Shown here in pieces: positions 1 through 7,251 of a DNA stretch of 64,000 nucleotides (the stretch's first letter is position 1; the number at the start of each line of letters is the position of its first letter). Where the stretch lies: assembly GCA_963680875.1 (NCBI GenBank), contig OY804579.1:31791804-31855803 (forward strand), in the 5' to 3' direction. The position numbers and the translations under genes are program-made. The notes under the pieces were generated by a model. The model was not told the origin of the DNA. It did no database searches and was given only the letters and a program-made list of their open reading frames with translations. This stretch comes from Bathymodiolus brooksi. Its lineage: Eukaryota > Mollusca > Bivalvia > Mytilida > Modiolidae.

Positions 1-1
1 G

Positions 2-3000
2 CATCAAAGGGTGGTCTTGATTCAATATCAAACGTTTTAGCATGAAAGGGTGGTCTTGATTCAATATCAAACGTTTTAGCATCAAAGGGTGGTCTTGATT
101 CAATATCAAACGTTTTAACATCAAAGGGTGGTCTTGATTCAATATCAAACGTTTTAACATCGAAGGGTGGTCTTGATTCAATATCAAACGTTTTAGCATC
201 AAAGGGTGGTCTTGATTCAATATCAAACGTTTTAGCATCAAAGGGTGGTCTTGATTCAATATCAAACGTTTTAACATCACAGGGTGGTCTTGATTCAATA
301 TCAAACGTTTTAACATCGAAGGGTGGTCTTGATTCAATATCAAACGTTTTAGCATCAAAGGGTGGTCTTGATTCAATATCAAACCTTTTAGCATGAAAGG
401 GTGGTCTTGATTCAATATCAAACGTTTTAGCATCAAAGGGTGGTCTTGATTCAATATCAAACGTTTTAACATCAAAGGGTGGTCTTGATTCAATATCAAA
501 CGTTTTAGCATCAAAGGGTGGTCTTGATTCAATATCAAACGTTTTAACATCACAGGGTGGTCTTGATTCAATATCAAACGTTTTAGCATCAAAGGGTGGT
601 CTTGATTCAATATCAAACGTTTTAACATCACAGGGTGGTCTTGATTCAATATCAAACGTTTTAACATCAGAGGGTGGTCTTGATTCAATATCAAACGTTT
701 TAGCATCAAAGGGTGGTCTTGATTCAATATCAAACGTTTTAGCATCAAAGGGTGGTCTTGATTCAATATCAAACGTTTTAATATTACAGGGTGGTCTTGA
801 TTCAATATCAAACGTTTTAACATCAGAGGGTGGTCTTGAATCAATATCAAACGTTTTAGCATCAAAGGGTGGTCTTGATTCAATATCAAACGTTTTAGCA
901 TCAAAGGGTGGTCTTGATTCAATATCAAACGTTTTAGCATCAAAGGGTGGTCTTGATTCAATATCAAACGTTTTAACATCACAGGGTGGTCTTGATTCAA
1001 TATCAAACGTTTTAACATCGAAGGGTGGTCTTGATTCAATATCAAACGTTTTAGCATCAAAGGGTGGTCTTGATTCAATATCAAACGTTTTAGCATCAAA
1101 GGGTGGTCTTGATTGAATATCAAACGTTTTAGCATCACAGGGTGGTCTTGATTCAATATCAAACGTTTTAACATCAAAGGGTGGTCTTGATTCAATATCA
1201 AACGTTTTAGCATCAAAGGGTGGTCTTGATTCAATATCAAACGTTTTAACATCACAGGGTGGTCTTGATTCAATATCAAACGTTTTAGCATCAAAGGGTG
1301 GTCTTGATTCAATATCAAACGTTTTAACATCACAGGGTGGTCTTGATTCAATATCAAACGTTTTAGCATGAGAGGGTGGTCTTGAATCAATATCAAACGT
1401 TTTAGCATCAAAGGGTGGTCTTGATTCAATATCAAACGTTTTAGCATCAAAGGGTGGTCTTGATTCAATATCAAACGTTTTAACATCACAGGGTGGTCTT
1501 GATTCAATATCAAACGTTTTAGCATCAAAGGGTGGTCTTGATTCAATATCAAACGTTTTAACATCACAGGGTGGTCTTGATTCAATATCAAACGTTTTAA
1601 CATCAGAGGGTGGTCTTGAATCAATATCAAACGTTTTAGCATCAAAGGGTGGTCTTGATTCAATATCAAACGTTTTAGCATCAAAGGGTGGTCTTGATTC
1701 AATATCAAACGTTTTAATATTACAGGGTGGTCTTGATTCAATATCAAACGTTTTAGCATCAAAGGTTGGTCTTGATTTAATATCAAACGTTTTAGCATCA
1801 AAGGGTGGTCTTGATTCAATATCAAACGTTTTAGCATCAAAGGGTGGTCTTGATTCAATATCAAACGTTTTAGCATCAAAGGGTGGTCTTGATTCAATAT
1901 CAAACGTTTTAGCATCAAAGGGTGGTCTTGATTCAATATCAAACGTTTTAACATCAAAGGGTGGTCTTGATTCAATATCAAACGTTTTAGCATCAAAGGG
2001 TGGTCTTGATTCAATATCAAACGTTTTAACATCACAGGGTGGTCTTGATTCGATATCAAACGTTTTAGCATCAAAGGGTGGTCTTGATTCAATATCAAAC
2101 GTTTTAACATCACAGGGTGGTCTTGATTCAATATCAAACGTTTTAACATCAGAGGGTGGTCTTGATTCAATATCAAACGTTTTAGCATCAAAGGGTGGTC
2201 TTGATTCAATATCAAACGTTTTAGCATCAAAGGGTGGTCTTGATTCAATATCAAACGTTTTAATATTACAGGGTGGTCTTGATTCAATATCAAACGTTTT
2301 AACATCAGAGGGTGGTCTTGAATCAATATCAAACGTTTTAGCATCAAAGGGTGGTCTTGATTCAATATCAAACGTTTTAGCATCAAAGGGTGGTCTTGAT
2401 TCAATATCAAACGTTTTAGCATCAAAGGGTGGTCTTGATTCAATATCAAACGTTTTAACATCACAGGGTGGTCTTGATTCAATATCAAACGTTTTAACAT
2501 CGAAGGGTGGTCTTGATTCAATATCAAACGTTTTAGCATCAAAGGGTGGTCTTGATTCAATATCAAACGTTTTAGCATCAAAGGGTGGTCTTGATTGAAT
2601 ATCAAACGTTTTAGCATCACAGGGTGGTCTTGATTCAATATCAAACGTTTTAACATCAAAGGGTGGTCTTGATTCAATATCAAACGTTTTAGCATCAAAG
2701 GGTGGTCTTGATTCAATATCAAACGTTTTAACATCACAGGGTGGTCTTGATTCAATATCAAACGTTTTAGCATCAAAGGGTGGTCTTGATTCAATATCAA
2801 ACGTTTTAACATCACAGGGTGGTCTTGATTCAATATCAAACGTTTTAGCATGAGAGGGTGGTCTTGAATCAATATCAAACGTTTTAGCATCAAAGGGTGG
2901 TCTTGATTCAATATCAAACGTTTTAGCATCAAAGAGTGGTCTTGATTCAATATCAAACGTTTTAACATCACAGGGTGGTCTTGATTCAATATCAAACGTT

Positions 3001-5641
3001 TTAGCATCAAAGGGTGGTCTTGATTCAATATCAAACGTTTTAACATCACAGGGTGGTCTTGATTCAATATCAAACGTTTTAACATCAGAGGGTGGTCTTG
3101 AATCAATATCAAACGTTTTAGCATCAAAGGGTGGTCTTGATTCAATATCAAACGTTTTAGCATCAAAGGGTGGTCTTGATTCAATATCAAACGTTTTAAT
3201 ATTACAGGGTGGTCTTGATTCAATATCAAACGTTTTAGCATCAAAGGTTGGTCTTGATTTAATATCAAACGTTTTAGCATCAAAGGGTGGTCTTGATTCA
3301 ATATCAAACGTTTTAGCATCAAAGGGTGGTCTTGATTCAATATCAAACGTTTTAGCATCAAAGGGTGGTCTTGATTCAATATCAAACGTTTTAGCATCAA
3401 AGGGTGGTCTTGATTCAATATCAAACGTTTTAACATCAAAGGGTGGTCTTGATTCAATATCAAACGTTTTAGCATCAAAGGGTGGTCTTGATTCAATATC
3501 AAACGTTTTAACATCACAGGGTGGTCTTGATTCGATATCAAACGTTTTAGCATCAAAGGGTGGTCTTGATTCAATATCAAACGTTTTAATATTACAGGGT
3601 GGTCTTGATTCAATATCAAACGTTTTAGCATCAAAGGTTGGTCTTGATTTAATATCAAACGTTTTAGCATCAAAGGGTGGTCTTGATTCAATATCAAACG
3701 TTTTAACATCACAGGGTGGTCTTGATTCAATATCAAACGTTTTAACATCGAAGGGTGGTCTTGATTCAATATCAAACGTTTTAGCATCAAAGGGTGGTCT
3801 TGATTCAATATCAAACGTTTTAGCATCAAAGGGTGGTCTTGATTCAATATCAAACGTTTTAACATCACAGGGTGGTCTTGATTCAATATCAAACGTTTTA
3901 ACATCGAAGGGTGGTCTTGATTCAATATCAAACGTTTTAGCATCAAAGGGTGGTCTTGATTCAATATCAAACGTTTTAGCATCAAAGGGTGGTCTTGATT
4001 CAATATCAAACGTTTTAACATCACAGGGTGGTCTTGATTCAATATCAAACGTTTTAACATCAAAGGGTGGTCTTGATTCAATATCAAACGTTTTAGCATC
4101 AAAGGGTGGTCTTGATTCAATATCAAACGTTTTAACATCACAAGGTTGTCTTGATTCAATATCAAACGTTTTAGCATCAAAGGGTGGTCTTGATTCAATA
4201 TCAAACGTTTTAACATCACAGGGTGGTCTTGATTCAATATCAAACGTTTTAGCATCAGAGGGTGGTCTTGAATCAATATCAAACGTTTTAGCATCAAAGG
4301 GTGGTCTTGATTCAATATCAAACGTTTTAGCATCAAAGGGTGGTCTTGATTCAATATCAAACGTTTTAATATTACAGGGTGGTCTTGATTCAATATCAAA
4401 CGTTTTAGCATCAAAGGTTGGTCTTGATTTAATATCAAACGTTTTAGCATCAAAGGGTGGTCTTGATTCAATATCAAACGTTTTAACATCACAGGGTGGT
4501 CTTGATTCAATATCAAACGTTTTAACATCGAAGGGTGGTCTTGATTCAATATCAAACGTTTTAGCATCAAAGGGTGGTCTTGATTCAATATCAAACGTTT
4601 TAGCATCAAAAGGTGGTCTTGATTCAATATCAAACGTTTTAACATCACAGGGTGGTCTTGATTCAATATCAAACGTTTTAACATCACAGGGTGGTCTTGA
4701 TTCAATATCAAACGTTTTAACATCAAAGGGTGGTCTTGATTCAATATCAAACGTTTTAGCATCAAAGGGTGGTCTTGATTCAATATCAAACGTTTTAACA
4801 TCACAAGGTTGACTTGATTCAATATCAAACGTTTTAGCATCAAAGGGTGGTCTTGATTCAATATCAAACGTTTTAACATCACAGGGTGGTCTTGATTCAA
4901 TATCAAACGTTTTAGCATCAGAGGGTGGTCTTGAATCAATATCAAACGTTTTAGCATCAAAGGGTGGTCTTGATTCAATATCAAACGTTTTAGCATCAAA
5001 GGGTGGTCTTGATTCAATATCAAACGTTTTAATATTACAGGGTGGTCTTGATTCAATATCAAACGTTTTAGCATCAAAGGTTGGTCTTGATTTAATATCA
5101 AACGTTTTAGCATCAAAGGGTGGTCTTGATTCAATATCAAACGTTTTAACATCACAGGGTGGTCTTGATTCAATATCAAACGTTTTAACATCGAAGGGTG
5201 GTCTTGATTCAATATCAAACGTTTTAGCATCAAAGGGTGGTCTTGATTCAATATCAAACGTTTTAGCATCAAAAGGTGGTCTTGATTCAATATCAAACGT
5301 TTTAACATCACAGGGTGGTCTTGATTCAATATCAAACGTTTTAACATCGAAGGGTGGTCTTGATTCAATATCAAACGTTTTAGCATCAAAGGGTGGTCTT
5401 GATTCAATATCAAACGTTTTAGCATCAAAGGGTGGTCTTGATTGAATAGCAAACGTTTTAACATCAAAGGGTGGTCTTGATTCAATATCAAACGTTTTAG
5501 CATCAAAGGGTGGTCTTGATTCAATATCAAACGTTTTAGCATCAAAGGGTGGTCTTGATTCAATATCAAACGTTTTAACATCACAGGGTGGTCTTGATTC
5601 AATATCAAACGTTTTGATTCAAAGATGATATTGTATTTCAT
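2..5641 (-). CDS. Open frame of at least 1,880 codons through array 1 (13-residue repeat protein?), 3' end outside window
   Basis: The minus strand has an ATG at 5639-5641 in unique sequence just outside array 1. It is preceded in frame by TGA two codons upstream and has A at -3. The peptide starts MKYNIIFESK and then enters a 13-residue repeat, KRLILNQDHPLML, with L/V and L/S alternatives. I read every unit variant in this frame and found no stop down to base 2, so the frame leaves the window open. The commonest unit difference (gcat versus acat on the plus strand) is synonymous here (CTA/TTA). Against coding: a second minus frame is equally open, an open frame follows automatically from a 39-bp unit lacking stops, and I see no signal peptide, intron signal or known domain. 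The product is unrecognised. Treat it as a candidate only. Confidence 0.25.
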   Translation of the reverse strand, partial: MKYNIIFESKRLILNQDHPVMLKRLILNQDHPLMLKRLILNQDHPLMLKRLILNQDHPLMLKRLLFNQDHPLMLKRLILNQDHPLMLKRLILNQDHPSMLKRLILNQDHPVMLKRLILNQDHLLMLKRLILNQDHPLMLKRLILNQDHPSMLKRLILNQDHPVMLKRLILNQDHPLMLKRLILNQDQPLMLKRLILNQDHPVILKRLILNQDHPLMLKRLILNQDHPLMLKRLILIQDHPLMLKRLILNQDHPVMLKRLILNQDHPLMLKRLILNQVNLVMLKRLILNQDHPLMLKRLILNQDHPLMLKRLILNQDHPVMLKRLILNQDHPVMLKRLILNQDHLLMLKRLILNQDHPLMLKRLILNQDHPSMLKRLILNQDHPVMLKRLILNQDHPLMLKRLILNQDQPLMLKRLILNQDHPVILKRLILNQDHPLMLKRLILNQDHPLMLKRLILIQDHPLMLKRLILNQDHPVMLKRLILNQDHPLMLKRLILNQDNLVMLKRLILNQDHPLMLKRLILNQDHPLMLKRLILNQDHPVMLKRLILNQDHPLMLKRLILNQDHPLMLKRLILNQDHPSMLKRLILNQDHPVMLKRLILNQDHPLMLKRLILNQDHPLMLKRLILNQDHPSMLKRLILNQDHPVMLKRLILNQDHPLMLKRLILNQDQPLMLKRLILNQDHPVILKRLILNQDHPLMLKRLISNQDHPVMLKRLILNQDHPLMLKRLILNQDHPLMLKRLILNQDHPLMLKRLILNQDHPLMLKRLILNQDHPLMLKRLILNQDHPLMLKRLILNQDQPLMLKRLILNQDHPVILKRLILNQDHPLMLKRLILNQDHPLMLKRLILIQDHPLMLKRLILNQDHPVMLKRLILNQDHPLMLKRLILNQDHPVMLKRLILNQDHSLMLKRLILNQDHPLMLKRLILIQDHPLMLKRLILNQDHPVMLKRLILNQDHPLMLKRLILNQDHPVMLKRLILNQDHPLMLKRLILNQDHPLMLKRLILNQDHPVMLKRLIFNQDHPLMLKRLILNQDHPLMLKRLILNQDHPSMLKRLILNQDHPVMLKRLILNQDHPLMLKRLILNQDHPLMLKRLILNQDHPLMLKRLILIQDHPLMLKRLILNQDHPVILKRLILNQDHPLMLKRLILNQDHPLMLKRLILNQDHPLMLKRLILNQDHPVMLKRLILNQDHPLMLKRLISNQDHPVMLKRLILNQDHPLMLKRLILNQDHPLMLKRLILNQDHPLMLKRLILNQDHPLMLKRLILNQDHPLMLKRLILNQDHPLMLKRLILNQDQPLMLKRLILNQDHPVILKRLILNQDHPLMLKRLILNQDHPLMLKRLILIQDHPLMLKRLILNQDHPVMLKRLILNQDHPLMLKRLILNQDHPVMLKRLILNQDHPLMLKRLILNQDHPLMLKRLILIQDHPLMLKRLILNQDHPVMLKRLILNQDHPLMLKRLILNQDHPVMLKRLILNQDHPLMLKRLILNQDHPLMLKRLILNQDHPVMLKRLIFNQDHPLMLKRLILNQDHPLMLKRLILNQDHPSMLKRLILNQDHPVMLKRLILNQDHPLMLKRLILNQDHPLMLKRLILNQDHPLMLKRLILIQDHPLMLKRLILNQDHPVILKRLILNQDHPLMLKRLILNQDHPLMLKRLILNQDHPLMLKRLILNQDHPVMLKRLILNQDHPLMLKRLILNQDHPVMLKRLILNQDHPLMLKRLILNQDHPLMLKRLILNQDHPLMLKRLILNQDHPFMLKGLILNQDHPLMLKRLILNQDHPSMLKRLILNQDHPVMLKRLILNQDHPLMLKRLILNQDHPLMLKRLILNQDHPSMLKRLILNQDHPLMLKRLILNQDHPLMLKRLILNQDHPFMLKRLILNQDHPLM
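430..3549. repeat. Higher-order repeat in array 1: 38 units, 1,482 bp, about 2.1 copies
   Basis: Coding each unit by its variant letters, units 12-53 (430-2067) and units 50-91 (1912-3549) share the same order. Rare markers recur at exactly +1,482: in-frame gattgaata at 1114 and 2596, gcatgagag at about 1366 and 2848, the aaggttgg/gatttaata unit at 1756 and 3238, and ttcgatatc at about 2050 and 3532. Few single-base differences separate the copies, for example an aaagagtgg unit present only in the second. This indicates block duplication after the monomer variants arose. Confidence 0.9.
4018..5343. repeat. Higher-order repeat in array 1: 17 units, 663 bp, two copies
   Basis: Units 104-120 (4018-4680) and 121-137 (4681-5343) carry the same variant order. 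Diagnostic markers recur at +663: the catcacaaggttg unit at 4135 and 4798, the gcatcagag/gaatc unit, the atattacag unit followed by the aaggttgg/gatttaata unit, and the aaaaggtgg unit at 4603 and 5266. In the second copy the aaggttg unit has changed further (gtc to gac), giving a plus-frame TGA at 4810. Confidence 0.85.
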
Positions 5642-5870
5642 CCTTCATCAATTTATTAATGTGATGTTTTATATGTATGGGAGATTAAATGAGGGTGGAA
5701 TCTTTGTGCCAATAGAGTTTCAGTTATACCGTCTATAAGGAACAGACACTGATTGAAATACGATCCGTCTCACCACTCTCTCACTCGAAAGAGGGTTCCT
5801 GTCAGTTGAAGTCGTCACTTTAATGCCATACAAAATGTTTTATTGGCTTTTTGTTGAATGAATATTATGA
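5642..5870. other. Unique spacer sequence next to array 1, no gene seen
   Basis: About 230 bp of non-satellite DNA. No ORF of note on either strand and no tRNA-like fold. On the minus strand a TATAAAA string lies at 5667-5673, only about 26 bp upstream of the ATG at 5641. That is too close for a normal TATA-directed start site plus leader, so I do not call it a promoter. Confidence 0.5.
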
Positions 5871-6150
5871 AATAAACAATAATAATGTTTTCATTAGCAT
5901 AAACGTATATATCAAATTTAGTGTGACGCGTTTGTGGAATAACCTTCAACATGTACGCCCAGAGTCAAAAGATTGGAGAGACAAAATAGTATAAAAGTTG
6001 TTGAGCAGGAAAACCAAAACATCAAACAGCAAACATCGGCTAAGTTCACATGGTAAAAAAAAAACCTTAGTTGTAATAAGTATTGCATTAGGAATTGTAA
6101 ATTTTAATAATAAGGATATCTTATAAATAAAACACTGACCACTGGGCGGA
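5871..6150 (+). repeat. R1: dispersed repeat copy containing one unamplified array-2 monomer
   Basis: Homologous to R2 (6942-7251) and, in its left part, to R3 (7738-7781). Shared landmarks in order: AATAAA (5871), a stretch resembling atcaaatttagtg, then acgcgtttgtgg, the single monomer (5936-5977), gcaggaaaacc, ttgtaaattttaa, and a right edge aaacactga followed by gggcgga (6144-6150). Identity to R2 is clear by eye but the copies are well diverged with indels. No coding capacity; the class of the parent element is unknown. Confidence 0.75.
5936..5977 (+). repeat. Single-copy seed monomer of array 2 inside R1
   Basis: The 42 bases starting ggaataaccttcaacatg and ending gtcaaaagattgga match the array-2 consensus at 36 of 42 positions. 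Differences lie in the middle (aacatg versus atcgga, and cccaga versus ctcaca). The monomer occurs once and is flanked on both sides by unique R1 sequence. Confidence 0.85.
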
Positions 6151-6300
6151 GATACCCTCGGTGACTTAAAGTTCACCAGCAGTTCACCAGCAGAGGTATC
6201 GACCCAGTGATAGTAATAATATGTAGAATATATGAGATTTCTGACTGCTATTGTATACTCGAGTTATTTCCCTTTGAGTATGAAATTCTATATTGTGTAT
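6151..6300. other. Short spacer with an 11-bp direct repeat and a small near-palindrome
   Basis: An 11-bp string, agttcaccagc, is tandemly duplicated at 6170-6180 and 6181-6191. The preceding ggtgacttaaagttcacc is a near-palindrome, and gatacc (6151-6156) is mirrored by ggtatc just after the duplication. It may be an old insertion scar. No gene is seen. Confidence 0.4.
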
Positions 6301-6309
6301 TGTAAATAT
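6301..6309 (+). repeat. Target-site duplication, left copy (9 bp)
   Basis: TGTAAATAT directly abuts the first base of the left TIR and is identical to 6837-6845. Confidence 0.85.
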
Positions 6310-6383
6310 CATCTTCGCTAGCCAAGGGTTACGATTCGGGTTCCCCTTCTCTCCACCCTTGGCGGATCTAGAATACAATTTGA
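6310..6383 (+). repeat. Left terminal inverted repeat of the TIR element
   Basis: Reads inward catcttcgctagccaagggt, then acgattcgggt, cccttctctccacccttggc and atctagaata. It pairs with 6763-6836. The arms differ at gggttccc versus gggtcccc, at ggcgg versus ggcag, and in the innermost caatttga versus cattttga. Confidence 0.9.
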
Positions 6384-6449
6384 AATTCGCGCGCAATGCC
6401 ACCTGGTGGTTTATCGATGTTGCTCCCCTTAGATAGTCGTCATCGCCAG

Positions 6450-6454
6450 CCAAT
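6450..6454 (+). promoter_or_regulatory. CCAAT box upstream of the captured gene start
   Basis: The string gccaatcag lies about 40 bp before the ATG at 6493, inside the TIR element. If the captured fragment includes the donor gene's 5' end, this would be a remnant of its promoter. One short motif is weak evidence. Confidence 0.3.
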
Positions 6455-6492
6455 CAGAATCGTTTTGTTATACGTATGTTGGAGAGTTGAAA

Positions 6493-6682
6493 ATGGCAGC
6501 GCCCAGTGAAGAAAAACTTATTTGTGATAAATTTAATTGGAAGCACTTACTGTCAACCAAGTGAAAGTTTCAAAGCTTTGGCAGACGGGATAGATGTTTT
6601 CATTGGAACCAAAACGGGAAGTGGCAAATCGTTGTCAAATGAGACCATTCCGGTGCCATCTTTGTTTACATTTCGTCGATAA
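6493..6682 (+). pseudogene. Broken 5' fragment of a RecQ-like/DEAD-type helicase gene captured in the TIR element
   Basis: An ATG at 6493 opens a frame reading MAAPSEEKLICDKFNWKHLL and stops at TGA 6562-6564. A frame shifted by one base takes over across the break and reads ESFKALADGIDVFIG, then TKTGSGKS (6608-6631), then SLFTFRR before TAA at 6680-6682. The pattern ADGIDVFIGTKTGSGKSLS is the helicase motif I (Walker A) region, as in RecQ-like ATP-dependent DNA helicases: an alanine/leucine-rich helix, then a hydrophobic strand, then GxGKS. All downstream helicase motifs (DEAH, motifs III-VI) are absent. It is therefore a non-functional 5' exon fragment with a frameshift. The family assignment rests on one motif; another superfamily 2 helicase is possible. 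Confidence 0.65.
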
Positions 6683-6762
6683 CATGTGCTCCGTGTAAAA
6701 CGTCTTCTGATTGGATACGTGTACTGGTAGCCGTAACCAATGAAATATTAAAGTGTGAATCC

Positions 6763-6836
6763 TCAAAATGTATTCTAGATCTGCCAAGGGTGGAGAGAAG
6801 GGGGACCCGAATCGTAACCCTTGGCTAGCGAAGATG
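6763..6836 (-). repeat. Right terminal inverted repeat of the TIR element
   Basis: Reverse complement of the left arm, ending ...ggctagcgaagatg at 6836. The 9-bp target duplicate TGTAAATAT follows at once at 6837-6845. Confidence 0.9.
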
Positions 6837-6845
6837 TGTAAATAT
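6837..6845 (+). repeat. Target-site duplication, right copy (9 bp)
   Basis: TGTAAATAT directly follows the last base of the right TIR and is identical to 6301-6309. Confidence 0.85.
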
Positions 6846-6941
6846 TAACTGCATGCATTATTGATTGTTGCTGTTGCCTTGTGTATGGAGAGGATTTATA
6901 TAGGCTATTGCCTGTTATCCAATCCATTTCATTTATTTATG
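6846..6941. other. Short unique spacer between the TIR element and R2
   Basis: AT-rich sequence of about 96 bp with no ORF, motif or repeat that I can identify. Confidence 0.4.
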
Positions 6942-7251
6942 AATAAAATATGTTTAGAATGAAAATGTAGATACAACATTGAGTGCACATGACACGTTTC
7001 TGGAATATCCTTCAATATGTAGAATATCCTTCAATATGTACGATAATAATCTAAAGATTGGAAAGCTGAATAATTTTAAGAAATAGTTTGTTTTAGCAAG
7101 AAAACCATAGGTCCTAAACAGGGTAGTCAAAACTAGATACGGTCACCTATGTTTGAAGGAGGAAAACTTTTGTTTTATTAATAATTTATCTTTTAAGGAA
7201 CTGTACATTTTAATGATAGATATATTGCCGAAACACTGAGTATTGGGCGGA
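6942..7251 (+). repeat. R2: second dispersed repeat copy with a minimally amplified monomer
   Basis: Parallel to R1: AATAAA (6942), gtagatacaacattgagtg, cacgtttctgg, the monomer region (7002-7062), agcaagaaaacc, actgtacattttaatga and a right edge aaacactga followed by gggcgga (7245-7251). Divergence from R1 is substantial, so the two are old copies rather than a recent duplication. No coding capacity. Confidence 0.75.
7002..7062 (+). repeat. Diverged seed monomer with a 19-bp internal tandem duplication in R2
   Basis: The 19-mer gaatatccttcaatatgta occurs twice head to tail (7003-7021 and 7022-7040), identical in both copies. It corresponds to the first half of the array-2 monomer (gaataaccttcatcggata). 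The second half follows once as cgataataatctaaagattgga. It resembles an early slippage or unequal-exchange product in the same seed that formed array 2. Confidence 0.8.

Larger units (their letters stand above)
3..5618 (-). other. Second uninterrupted minus-strand frame through array 1 (no ATG)
   Basis: In the neighbouring minus frame each unit reads KTFDIESRPPFDA, with PCDV, PFDV, PSDV, PCNI, DIDSR and DIQSR variants. It stays open for 1,872 codons, from just inside an in-frame TGA (5619-5621) to the window edge. No methionine codon occurs in this frame in the units I read, and no convincing splice acceptor precedes it, so it could only be translated as an internal exon or by non-AUG initiation. 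It overlaps the ATG-initiated frame; at most one is likely to matter, and both may simply be properties of the satellite. Confidence 0.15.
1..5625. repeat. Array 1: 39-bp tandem satellite, 144 units, continuing beyond the left edge
   Basis: Head-to-tail units of exactly 39 bp. Each unit begins gcatcaaagggtgg, continues cttgattcaatatc and ends aaacgtttta. Unit n starts at 1+39(n-1); I checked this against rare marker variants up to unit 144, which starts at 5578, so there is no net indel over 5,616 bp. A degenerate partial unit (gattcaaagatg) closes the array at about 5625. Variation is confined to a few sites. Unit starts are gcatcaaag, acatcaaag, acatcacag, acatcgaag, acatcagag or the rarer atattacag. 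The middle varies as gattcaata, gaatcaata, gattgaata or, with aaggttgg, gatttaata. Each unit carries the 8-bp palindrome AAACGTTT, with one exception near 385. The left boundary is outside the window. Confidence 0.98.
6310..6836. mobile_element. Non-autonomous TIR element, Pack-MULE-like, carrying a captured gene fragment
   Basis: The 527-bp element is bounded by inverted repeats of about 74 bp (6310-6383 and 6763-6836). They begin catcttcgctagcc on one strand and differ at three positions I can see. It is flanked by a perfect 9-bp direct repeat TGTAAATAT (6301-6309 and 6837-6845). Long TIRs with a 9-bp target duplication are typical of the Mutator (MULE) superfamily. There is no transposase. 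The interior holds a CCAAT box, an ATG and a helicase-like fragment, which is why I call it Pack-MULE-like. It sits between R1 and R2. Another superfamily with 8-10 bp duplications is possible. Confidence 0.78.

Noticed and set aside
5667..5673. TATA box driving the array-1 minus-strand ORF
   Set aside because: TATAAAA lies only about 26 bp before the ATG, leaving no room for a normal leader; AT-rich sequence makes such strings common.
5946..6176. 76-codon minus-strand ORF in the spacer
   Set aside because: It lies entirely over repeat R1, including the seed monomer, and is AT-rich with a low-complexity hydrophobic translation. R2 does not preserve the frame.
6184..6453. 89-codon minus-strand ORF
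   Set aside because: It crosses the end and the TIR of the mobile element, so its two halves have unrelated origins; no domain is recognisable.
6389..6520. Plus-strand frame starting MPPGGLSML upstream of the helicase fragment
   Set aside because: Short, overlaps the captured 5' region in another frame, and resembles no known protein.
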